Assembly: GCA_016192645.1 (NCBI GenBank)
Contig: JACPTT010000058.1
Location: forward strand, 1-15,660
DNA from: Candidatus Levyibacteriota bacterium
Lineage (GTDB): Bacteria > Patescibacteriota > Microgenomatia > Levybacterales > UBA12049
Direction of reading: 5' to 3'
DNA length: 15,660 bases
Part shown: in pieces, positions 6,917-12,451 of the stretch
Position numbering within the stretch: the stretch's first letter is position 1
Layout of the letters: the number at the start of each line of letters is the position of its first letter
Notes under the pieces: generated by a model
Databases searched by the model: none
What the model saw: the letters and a program-made list of their open reading frames with translations, nothing else
What the model was told of the DNA's origin: nothing
Translations under genes and position numbers: made by a program

Positions 6917-8713
6917 TTAGTTCACCACTGTGTGGAGGGTTGGGGAGAGGGGGATTGGTTCATCAGAAACTGTGTGTTCGGCGGGAGCAATGCTTTGATG
7001 TTCAGAAATGGGCTCGCCTCGCGAAGCCACGCCAAGGGCGGGCGAAGCGGGCAGAGTGAAGGAGACGGTTGTGCCGCGGTCAACTTCCGATTTAAGCCAA
7101 ATCGCGCCTCCATGTGCTTCTACGATACCCTTTGATATATAAAGCCCGAGTCCGGTGCTGCCCTCTTCCTTATGAGCAATTTGGGAGAATTTGGAAAAAA
7201 GTTCTCCCTGTTTTTCTTTGGGAATGCCGACTCCGGTATCGGAGACGGAGACTGTGATAAGAGTATCACGGGTATCAAGGGTACCACGGATATCACGGGT
7301 TTCTCCTTGTGGTACTTGTGATACTTTTACGGTTATCCTTCCTCCCTCCGGAGTAAACTTGAGGCTGTTTGAAAGCAGATTATTAAGCACTTGGCCGATG
7401 CGAACAGCATCAATTCCGGTATTTGGCAAATCTTCATCAATCTTTCCAATTAATTCAACCCCTTTTGTTTTTGCCAAAGGCATAAAGCTTTCAACTTTTT
7501 CGGCAATCAGTTCTTTGAGATCAGTTGAACTTTTTTGAATCGTGAACTTGCCTGCCTCAAGCTTTGCCGCATCCAAAAGAGAGGAGACTTGCTCAAGCAG
7601 TTTTTTTGACTGGTCGTGAATAATCGCAAGCAGTTTTGCTTGATCTGTTGCATTTTCAGGCTCCATTAGAAGTTCCGAAGCGCCCTTTATCGAGGTTAAA
7701 GGAGCCCGCAGTTCATGCACAACCATATTGGTGAATTCTTCTTTAAGCTGTGCCAGCCGTTTTTCAAGACTAATGTCATGTAAAAGTACCGATGCCCCAA
7801 TCACCTTATCGGCTGTTGTATCAATAACGGGCGTTATGAAAAGCTGAACAGTTCGGTCTTTAAGAGCTACTTCTTTTTCGCTAATTTCTTTTCTTTGCGA
7901 GATCACCTCGGCAATTTTGGCGCTGATATTATAGCTTCCCGAGAGAGCCGAAAGAACATCAAGAGTGGTTGGCTCTCCTTTTTCAATCCCAAGAAAGGTT
8001 TTTGTCGCCTGATTTATAATCAAGAGTTGACTGTTAACGTCAACCATAAAAACTCCATCGGCAAGGCTTTGGATTGCCCCCATAAGCTTTCCCTTTTCGG
8101 TTGTTAATACCTGCGAGAGCTTGGAAAGAGCAGAGGCGGCCTGACTTGTTATCTGATAGAGAATCGTCATTTCGCTCTCTTTATATAAGCCGGGTGTTTG
8201 CGAGGAGATATTAATAAGTCCAACGACCTTATCGTTGACAATAAGCGGAATATGGAAAAATGAGGCCGGAGGAAGGGTATTTTGGTCATCCAAAACGACT
8301 CCCGAGATGCTTTCATCAACAGGTAGAGTTGGGGGTTTTTCAAGGATTGCCGAGAGAGAAGCAAGCATAGCTTTTTTTACCTGTTCGATAAAGACGCGGC
8401 TGACTTTTTCTTCAACATAGGCTTTAAAAACCAACCTTTCGTCTTTAATAAGAAGCGAGGAGGCGGTTGAGTAGGCAAAGAAGTTGCGAAGACTACCGGT
8501 TATTACATCAATGATTTTTTCAACATCCAGTTCGTAGCCGATTCGGTCTTGAATTTCGCGCAAGATTTCGGTTTCGTAAAGCTTTTGTTCTTGGCTTTGT
8601 TCGTGCTCTTTAAGAAGTTTCCTTGTCTTTTCTTCTCTGAAGGAGAGAAGAATAGCAGTCGAACCGAAGATTAGAGTAGCAAGAAGAAAGATAATGAGGG
8701 AGAGATTTTCCAT
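6917..8713 (-). CDS. Membrane-anchored sensor histidine kinase (GAF-PAS-HisKA-HATPase)
   Basis: 598 residues: one membrane helix (about 5-24), coiled coil (25-60), GAF-like domain (about 60-200), PAS-like domain (about 208-312), HisKA with phospho-acceptor His333 in VVHELRAPLTS, and HATPase_c with N-box (Asn445, Asn449 in NNLLSNSLKFTP), G1 SDTGVGIP (492-497), F-box LFSKFSQ and G2 GSTGLGLYIS (518-527). It has no receiver domain and should phosphorylate the response regulator encoded at the head of the operon. The sensing part is cytoplasmic, so the signal is probably internal. Residues 464-484 are an extra loop in the ATPase domain encoded by a 9-bp array. The tail after TLP (555-598) is a low-complexity extension containing GC-rich palindromic DNA. 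Stop TAA lies 6 bp from the convergent hydrolase stop. Confidence 0.93.
   Translation of the reverse strand: MENLSLIIFLLATLIFGSTAILLSFREEKTRKLLKEHEQSQEQKLYETEILREIQDRIGYELDVEKIIDVITGSLRNFFAYSTASSLLIKDERLVFKAYVEEKVSRVFIEQVKKAMLASLSAILEKPPTLPVDESISGVVLDDQNTLPPASFFHIPLIVNDKVVGLINISSQTPGLYKESEMTILYQITSQAASALSKLSQVLTTEKGKLMGAIQSLADGVFMVDVNSQLLIINQATKTFLGIEKGEPTTLDVLSALSGSYNISAKIAEVISQRKEISEKEVALKDRTVQLFITPVIDTTADKVIGASVLLHDISLEKRLAQLKEEFTNMVVHELRAPLTSIKGASELLMEPENATDQAKLLAIIHDQSKKLLEQVSSLLDAAKLEAGKFTIQKSSTDLKELIAEKVESFMPLAKTKGVELIGKIDEDLPNTGIDAVRIGQVLNNLLSNSLKFTPEGGRITVKVSQVPQGETRDIRGTLDTRDTLITVSVSDTGVGIPKEKQGELFSKFSQIAHKEEGSTGLGLYISKGIVEAHGGAIWLKSEVDRGTTVSFTLPASPALGVASRGEPISEHQSIAPAEHTVSDEPIPLSPTLHTVVN
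7010..7051. repeat. GC-rich palindromic elements in the histidine kinase tail
   Basis: GGGCTCGCCTCGC (7010-7022) matches 284-296 exactly, and GCGAAGCG (7040-7047) matches the other arm at 277-284. Together they can form a stem in this gene too, but with the arms in reverse order. It encodes the non-conserved tail after the ATPase domain. Confidence 0.55.
7263..7324. repeat. Nonamer array x4 with inverted copies, inside the histidine kinase
   Basis: Plus-strand units GTATCACGG, GTATCAAGG, GTACCACGG, ATATCACGG (7263-7298), then two inverted units (7307-7324: TTGTGGTAC, TTGTGATAC). The 9-bp period keeps the frame. It encodes the loop VSQVPQ...TRDIRGTLDTRDTL. The same unit family occurs in argS at 10646-10681. 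Confidence 0.88.
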
Positions 8714-8748
8714 TTATCATTTTGTCATTCGCTCATTTAGTCAGAGAT
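8709..8748. repeat. Octamer array across a gene junction
   Basis: Units TCCATTTA, TCATTTTG, TCATTCGC, TCATTTAG, TCAGAGAT on the plus strand. On the minus strand the AATGA-like core supplies both the stop (TGA) of the membrane-protein gene and the start (ATG) of the histidine kinase, and fills the 19-bp spacer between them. Confidence 0.8.
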
Positions 8749-9068
8749 TCCAGTTTGTCTCCGGTATTTTTACTCCCAATGACAATAATATAGGTTCCGG
8801 CCACAAAAAGGAGCTCTTTGAGGATTAAAACAGCGGCAAAAAATGCTCCGCTTGAAAGAGCAAGATAGGAGTTGAGTGCATCCAAAACAATGCCTCCGGC
8901 AATAAGAAGGACTCCGGTTGAAATTGATTTAAAGCCCGAAGCAAGAATGCCGGTGCCGAATTTTTTGGTCACAGAAGCCATAATAACCCCGGCCGCAATT
9001 GCCGCAAACGCCGAGGCAAAAGAACCGGCCTGAATAATAATAGTTAAAAGTTTTTCTGTATCAAACAT
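8733..9068 (-). CDS. Small membrane protein in the two-component operon
   Basis: 111 residues, mostly hydrophobic, with three membrane segments (about 7-33, 45-72, 74-99) rich in Ala, Gly and Ile, and a short charged C-terminus (NTGDKLESLTK). I recognise no family or catalytic motif. Its position between the unknown Pro-rich protein and the histidine kinase, all on one strand with spacers of 19-38 bp, suggests a helper in the same signalling system, such as a membrane sensor or docking partner. That role is inference from context only. The junction with the kinase gene is an octamer array, and that with the upstream gene a heptamer array. Confidence 0.75.
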   Translation of the reverse strand: MFDTEKLLTIIIQAGSFASAFAAIAAGVIMASVTKKFGTGILASGFKSISTGVLLIAGGIVLDALNSYLALSSGAFFAAVLILKELLFVAGTYIIVIGSKNTGDKLESLTK

Positions 9069-9076
9069 ATAGAAAT

Positions 9077-9104
9077 ATCAAAAATTAAAAATCAAATAGC
9101 AAAA
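9077..9104. repeat. Heptamer array x4 at a gene junction
   Basis: Units ATCAAAA, ATTAAAA, ATCAAAT, AGCAAAA fill the spacer between the 134-aa protein gene and the 111-aa membrane protein gene, ending next to the former's stop codon. Confidence 0.85.
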
Positions 9105-9106
9105 AT

Positions 9107-9511
9107 CTAGGTTTCTGGCTGTGATACTGGATTGTTTGGCAACGAGCTAGTATTAGTAGATTGTATTGGCGGTGGTGTTGGAGGTGGGTTCTGGGGTACT
9201 GCTGCGGGGGGTTGAGGCGCAGTTGGTTGTTGGGTCATTTCTTTGGCCGCTAAACCCGGATAGTTTGCCAAAAGCGGCTCCATTGTTTTTTTGACAATAA
9301 GTCCTGAAAGCTCCATAAACTGCTCGATTAATTTTTGAGTGACTTCCTTGGGATCGCCGGAAATCTGGGTAACCGTGCCGTCATCGGCAACAGTTAAGCC
9401 CGCTACATTTCTTGCTTTTGCCAAAGTGATATCGGGACCAAGAACGATTATCTGTTTTTTGATAACTTCTGTTAGTAATTGCTTGTGGTCTCCGTCTGTT
9501 TTTGGCTCCAT
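9107..9511 (-). CDS. Uncharacterised protein with Pro-rich tail in the two-component operon
   Basis: 134 residues with no signal peptide or membrane segment. Residues 1-95 look like a small folded alpha/beta domain (IIVLGPDITLAKARNVAGL, then DGTVTQISGDPKEVTQ, then a helix LIEQFMELSGLIVKKTMEPLL). Residues 96-134 are a disordered Pro/Gln/Thr/Asn-rich tail. I do not recognise the family with confidence. Since it lies between a response regulator and a kinase, an adaptor or output role is plausible, but this is inference. It uses ATG 9511 with no Shine-Dalgarno; a heptamer array precedes it. Confidence 0.75.
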   Translation of the reverse strand: MEPKTDGDHKQLLTEVIKKQIIVLGPDITLAKARNVAGLTVADDGTVTQISGDPKEVTQKLIEQFMELSGLIVKKTMEPLLANYPGLAAKEMTQQPTAPQPPAAVPQNPPPTPPPIQSTNTSSLPNNPVSQPET

Positions 9512-9517
9512 AATAAT

Positions 9518-9545
9518 ATCAAAAATTAAATATTAAAAATCAAAG
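9518..9545. repeat. Heptamer array x4 at a gene junction
   Basis: Units ATCAAAA, ATTAAAT, ATTAAAA, ATCAAAG in the 37-bp spacer between the response regulator and the Pro-rich protein gene. Confidence 0.85.
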
Positions 9546-9548
9546 ATT

Positions 9549-9953
9549 TTAAGGCGTGAATTGCGAACTCTCAGTTTTTGTTTGTGTTCCCTTCAGTATT
9601 ACAGCAACCTTATTTACCAAATCTTCCGGCTCGATTTGATACTTCAAGATATATTCGGCTGCGCCTTGATTCATGGCTTCTTGGATAAGCTCGTTCTGGC
9701 CAAAATTAGAAAGCAGAACTACCGGAATGCTTTGTGTTTGCGGATCTTCCTTGAGTTTTTTTAATGCCTCGTTTCCTTTTATATCAGGCAAAATTTGATC
9801 GAACAAAATAAGGTTTGGATTCTCGGTTTTTGCCTTCGAAAGACCATCTTCTCCGGTTGCAGCAGTAACAACCTCAAAACCAGCCTTTTTTAGAGCCGTT
9901 GAAAAGACAACGGAGAGATCCTGATCGTCATCAACAAGAAGAATCTTTGCCAT
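9549..9953 (-). CDS. Stand-alone receiver-domain response regulator
   Basis: 134 residues, a single CheY-like receiver. Acidic pocket Asp8-Asp9 (VDDDQ), phospho-acceptor Asp52 (LILFDQILPDIKG), switch Ser82 (LLSNFG) and Lys104 (YILKYQ) are all present. After residue 122 there is only a short Thr/Ser/Gln tail and no DNA-binding or enzymatic output domain. It should therefore act by binding a partner or relaying phosphate. It heads the minus-strand operon with the histidine kinase three genes downstream; the promoter places transcription start at the ATG. Confidence 0.93.
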   Translation of the reverse strand: MAKILLVDDDQDLSVVFSTALKKAGFEVVTAATGEDGLSKAKTENPNLILFDQILPDIKGNEALKKLKEDPQTQSIPVVLLSNFGQNELIQEAMNQGAAEYILKYQIEPEDLVNKVAVILKGTQTKTESSQFTP

Positions 9954-9959
9954 AATTCT

Positions 9960-9989
9960 ACGCTAGCAGGTAAGGTGCGGGGTTGTCAA
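9960..9989 (-). promoter_or_regulatory. Promoter of the two-component operon, predicted leaderless
   Basis: On the minus strand: perfect TTGACA (9989-9984), 18-nt spacer, TAGCGT (9965-9960, weak -10 with the key T, A and final T), then 6 nt to ATG at 9953. Confidence 0.5.
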
Positions 9990-9991
9990 GT

Positions 9992-10006
9992 CCCGATTAA
10001 ATCGGG
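9992..10006. repeat. Intergenic palindrome
   Basis: CCCGAT / ATCGGG arms with a TAA loop, directly upstream of the operon promoter. It shares TTAAATCGGGG with the palindrome in comEC. Confidence 0.6.
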
Positions 10007-10112
10007 GCGCAGACCCTCCTAAAATCGCAGCATGAGCCACGCTACGAATAGTAGGTAAGGCGAATGCTAAGATTAGGATGGGTCAAGTCCCAAGCATGAT
10101 AACTTTAGCGTC

Positions 10113-10141
10113 TTGACAAGACGGGCTTTTCGAGATATATA
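10113..10141 (+). promoter_or_regulatory. Strong promoter upstream of the orphan ORF
   Basis: Perfect TTGACA, exactly 17 nt, TATATA. Predicted start near 10148. It has the best -35 and spacing in the window. Confidence 0.6.
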
Positions 10142-10210
10142 TGGGATACGACAGAGAGAATATCTGGTCAGAATGGGCAGGAAAGCGGAGGTTCCCATAG
10201 TGTTTCCTAC

Positions 10211-10381
10211 ATGATAATTGATGGGAGGTATTATAGAGTGAGAGATGCAGACAGCTTGGGAAGAGATGACCTCGCTAGGTTGCCGGATTATTTAAACCTT
10301 GGCGATAGCCCCCTTGCGAGTTTAAGCCGCGCCGTTCCTACTCGTGGTAGACGCATTAAACCACAGACAACTGCAGAATAA
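10211..10381 (+). CDS. Possible 56-aa small protein or remnant of a longer gene
   Basis: ATG to TAA, 56 residues: begins MIIDGRYYRVRDADSLGRDD and ends RGRRIKPQTTAE; basic, no membrane segment, no cysteine. The frame is open without a usual start codon back to 10109 and still reads like protein there (ISGQNGQESGGSHSVSY). This suggests either a non-standard start or a gene that lost its 5' end. GGAGG at 10188-10192 is 18 nt from the ATG, too far to be a normal Shine-Dalgarno. A strong promoter lies just upstream, so the region is probably transcribed; a non-coding RNA is the other reading. I do not recognise a family. Confidence 0.35.
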   Translation: MIIDGRYYRVRDADSLGRDDLARLPDYLNLGDSPLASLSRAVPTRGRRIKPQTTAE

Positions 10382-10403
10382 CTTTCCTACCTCTCATTGT
10401 TTT

Positions 10404-10421
10404 ATAGCAAATTTTTGCTAT
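10404..10421. terminator. AT-rich hairpin before argS, weak terminator candidate
   Basis: ATAGCAAA / TTTGCTAT perfect 8-bp arms with almost no loop, 23 bp after the orphan ORF. No T-tract follows it on either strand, so termination is uncertain. Confidence 0.3.
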
Positions 10422-10463
10422 AGCAATAAAATGATGAAAAAGAAGGGGGGGGTTAAATCATCC

Positions 10464-10492
10464 TTGTCAATAGAGAAGGTTTGGGGTAAGAT
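10464..10492 (+). promoter_or_regulatory. argS promoter, predicted leaderless
   Basis: TTGTCA, 17 nt, TAAGAT, then 6 nt (TACAGT) to ATG 10499. The transcription start is expected on the A of the start codon. Confidence 0.6.
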
Positions 10493-10498
10493 TACAGT

Positions 10499-12280
10499 AT
10501 GACAGCTTACGAACAAATTCTTTCTCAGCTAAAATCAATTATCAAAGACCTTACCGCTTGCGATATTGTTCCCCATCTTGAATATCCGGCTGATCCGGCG
10601 CATGGAGATTATGCGTCGAATGTGGCGATGGCGATGTTTCAAAAAGTATCAAGGGTATCACAAGTATCACGAGCATCACGGGAATGGAAAAGTCCGATGG
10701 AGGTGGCGCAAGAGATAGCAAAGAGATTAGAAGTTAGTAGTCAGTTAGAAGTTATTGATCGGGTCGAGGCTGTACCGCCGGGTTTTATTAACTTCTGGCT
10801 CTCAAAAGACTATCTTATCAGTCAACTTCAAGAAGTGCTAGAGGAGGGAGAAAAGTTTGGTACGACAATCAATTCGGAACTTTCGGGCAAAAAAAACATG
10901 GTCGAGTTTGCCGATCCTAACCCTTTTAAAGAATTCCACATAGGACATCTTCGAAATATCAGTCTTGGGGAATCTCTTTCGCGCTTATTGGAAGCGCAAG
11001 GCGCAAAAGTTTTTAGAGCCAATTATCAGGGAGATGTTGGTATGCATGTGGCAAAAGCCCTTTACGGAATTCAGAGTTCAGAATTCAGAGTTCAGAATGA
11101 GGATTTGTCTCTTGCCGAAAAAATGAGGATTTTGGGAAGGGCGTATGCATTGGGCTCAAGAGCCTATGAAGAGGATGAGGGAGCTAAAAAGGAGATTCAA
11201 GATTTGAATATCAAAATATATAAAAATGACTCAGAAATTCGGGAAATTTGGGAAATAGGCAGGAAGTGGAGCCTTGATGCGTTCGAACAGATCTATAAAC
11301 GTCTCGGTACAAAATACGACTACTACTACTTTGAAAGCCAAACGGCACCGGTTGGCAGACAACTCGTTTTAGATCATCTCGAAAATGGGGTTTTTGAGAG
11401 GCATGATGGGGCAGTTGTATTTAGAGGCGAGAAGTTTGGATTACATACCCGTGTTTTTGTGACCAAAGAAGACTATGCAACCTACGAAGCAAAGGATTTG
11501 GCCCTTGCGCAATTAAAATATAAAGATGTTGCCTATGATCGGTCAATTATCATTACCGCCCATGAACAGGCGCCCTATTTCTCGGTTATTCTAGTAGCTC
11601 TCAAGCTGATTGAGAGCGATCTTGCCGCAAAGACAGTTCATTACTCTTTTGGCTTTGTGAGTCTTAAGACTGGCAAAATGTCCTCAAGAAAAGGAGAGGT
11701 GATAACGGCACAGTGGCTTTTGGATGAGGCAAAGACAAGGATCAAAAAACAGTTCAAGGAGATTTCGGAGGAAACGGCGGAAAAAGTGGCTGTTGGGGCG
11801 GTAAAATATTCGCTGCTTAAGTTCTCGCCGGCTTCGGACATTGTGTTTTCTTTTGATGAGTCAATTTCGCTTGAGGGCAATTCCGGGCCATATCTTCAAT
11901 ACGCGTATGCAAGAACGCAGAGTATACTTGCAAAAGTCAAAAGTCAAAAGTCAAAAGTCAAAATTAGAGTTCAAAATTTAAAAGTTAAGCAATTAGAGCC
12001 TGAGGAAAGTGCTTTGCTGAGAAGAATCCATCTTTTTCCTGAGGTGGTGGGGGAGGCGGCTGAACAATTCGCACCAAATTTACTTTGCAATTATCTTTTT
12101 GAACTTGCACAGGCGTTCAATCTGTTCTATCAAAAACACAAGATCATCGATCCAACGGCCGGCTCAGGACGCGAAGTGCAAGCTCTTCGCGGTTTCCGTC
12201 TTGCTCTCACTGCTTCGGTTGGTCAGATTCTAAAAAACGGCCTCTATCTTTTGGGCATTGAATCACCTGAGAGAATGTAG
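10499..12280 (+). CDS. argS: Arginyl-tRNA synthetase
   Basis: Class I synthetase charging tRNA-Arg; 593 residues. N-terminal Add-1 tRNA-recognition domain, catalytic domain with HIGH (147-150 in NPFKEFHIGHLRN) and KMSSR (393-397 in KTGKMSSRKGEV), ANYQGDVGMH, and a C-terminal DALR-type anticodon domain (EGNSGPYLQYAYAR onward). Three short stretches look foreign: residues 50-61 (VSRVSQVSRASR), 192-200 (QSSEFRVQN) and about 480-497 (Lys/Val/Ser-rich). Each is encoded by a tandem array (4 x 9, 4 x 7, 4 x 7) and lies between conserved blocks, so the enzyme should still work. The start is set by the promoter ending 6 nt upstream. The downstream M16 gene has its own promoter. Confidence 0.97.
   Translation: MTAYEQILSQLKSIIKDLTACDIVPHLEYPADPAHGDYASNVAMAMFQKVSRVSQVSRASREWKSPMEVAQEIAKRLEVSSQLEVIDRVEAVPPGFINFWLSKDYLISQLQEVLEEGEKFGTTINSELSGKKNMVEFADPNPFKEFHIGHLRNISLGESLSRLLEAQGAKVFRANYQGDVGMHVAKALYGIQSSEFRVQNEDLSLAEKMRILGRAYALGSRAYEEDEGAKKEIQDLNIKIYKNDSEIREIWEIGRKWSLDAFEQIYKRLGTKYDYYYFESQTAPVGRQLVLDHLENGVFERHDGAVVFRGEKFGLHTRVFVTKEDYATYEAKDLALAQLKYKDVAYDRSIIITAHEQAPYFSVILVALKLIESDLAAKTVHYSFGFVSLKTGKMSSRKGEVITAQWLLDEAKTRIKKQFKEISEETAEKVAVGAVKYSLLKFSPASDIVFSFDESISLEGNSGPYLQYAYARTQSILAKVKSQKSKVKIRVQNLKVKQLEPEESALLRRIHLFPEVVGEAAEQFAPNLLCNYLFELAQAFNLFYQKHKIIDPTAGSGREVQALRGFRLALTASVGQILKNGLYLLGIESPERM
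10646..10681. repeat. Nonamer array x4 inside argS
   Basis: Units GTATCAAGG, GTATCACAA, GTATCACGA, GCATCACGG, the same family as in the histidine kinase (7263-7298) but read in another frame and orientation (here VSR-type, there DTR-type triplets). Confidence 0.9.
11070..11097. repeat. Heptamer array x4 inside argS
   Basis: Units TTCAGAG, TTCAGAA, TTCAGAG, TTCAGAA, encoding QSSEFRVQN in a surface-type loop after GMHVAKALYG. Confidence 0.9.
11936..11963. repeat. Heptamer array x4 inside argS
   Basis: Four exact copies of GTCAAAA, followed by a degenerate AT-rich continuation to about 11990. It encodes the Lys-rich insertion after ARTQSILAK. Confidence 0.9.
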
Positions 12281-12437
12281 ATTTAGAAGTCTTGAAGTTA
12301 GATATTTTTGACGTTCTTGAACTTGACGCTCTTGAAATCTTGATATCTAGAATTCATAGATTCAAAGAATCAAGATCAAAAATCTCCCACCTCCCACTTC
12401 AAGAGTGCCGTTTCTTTGAAACTTCAAGAAGAAATGC
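12281..12437. repeat. Repeat-rich inverted spacer between argS and the M16 gene
   Basis: The left part repeats CTTGAA/CTTGA-type units about every 7-8 bp. From about 12355 on the reverse-complement form takes over (TCAAG, TTCAAAG, CTTCAAG). The two halves are imperfect inverted copies that meet near the palindromic TCTAGAATTCATAGA. TCCCACC and TCCCACT are adjacent heptamers. No ORF is convincing here. Confidence 0.65.
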
Positions 12438-12443
12438 TATAAT
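12416..12443 (+). promoter_or_regulatory. M16 peptidase promoter, extended -10, predicted leaderless
   Basis: TTGAAA, 16 nt, then TGCTATAAT (extended -10) and 8 nt to ATG 12452. Confidence 0.6.
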
Positions 12444-12451
12444 GGGGTCTT

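Larger units (their letters stand above)
9954..10498. other. 545-bp intergenic region between divergent operons
   Basis: Holds the minus-strand promoter of the response-regulator operon, a palindrome, a plus-strand promoter at 10113-10141, a 56-codon orphan ORF, a hairpin and the argS promoter. AGGTAAGG occurs twice (9968, 10053) and GTCAAGTCCC twice (9985, 10082). Between 10010 and 10110 I see no gene. Confidence 0.7.

Noticed and set aside
7191..7538. 115-aa plus-strand ORF opposite the histidine kinase
   Set aside because: It is antisense to conserved HATPase motifs and shows no recognisable protein features; the repeat array explains its low-complexity part.
10025..10100. tRNA-like T-arm (GGGTCAAGTCCC)
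   Set aside because: The T-loop is one base short, no matching acceptor or anticodon arm could be found in the 70 bases before it, and there is no CCA-type end.
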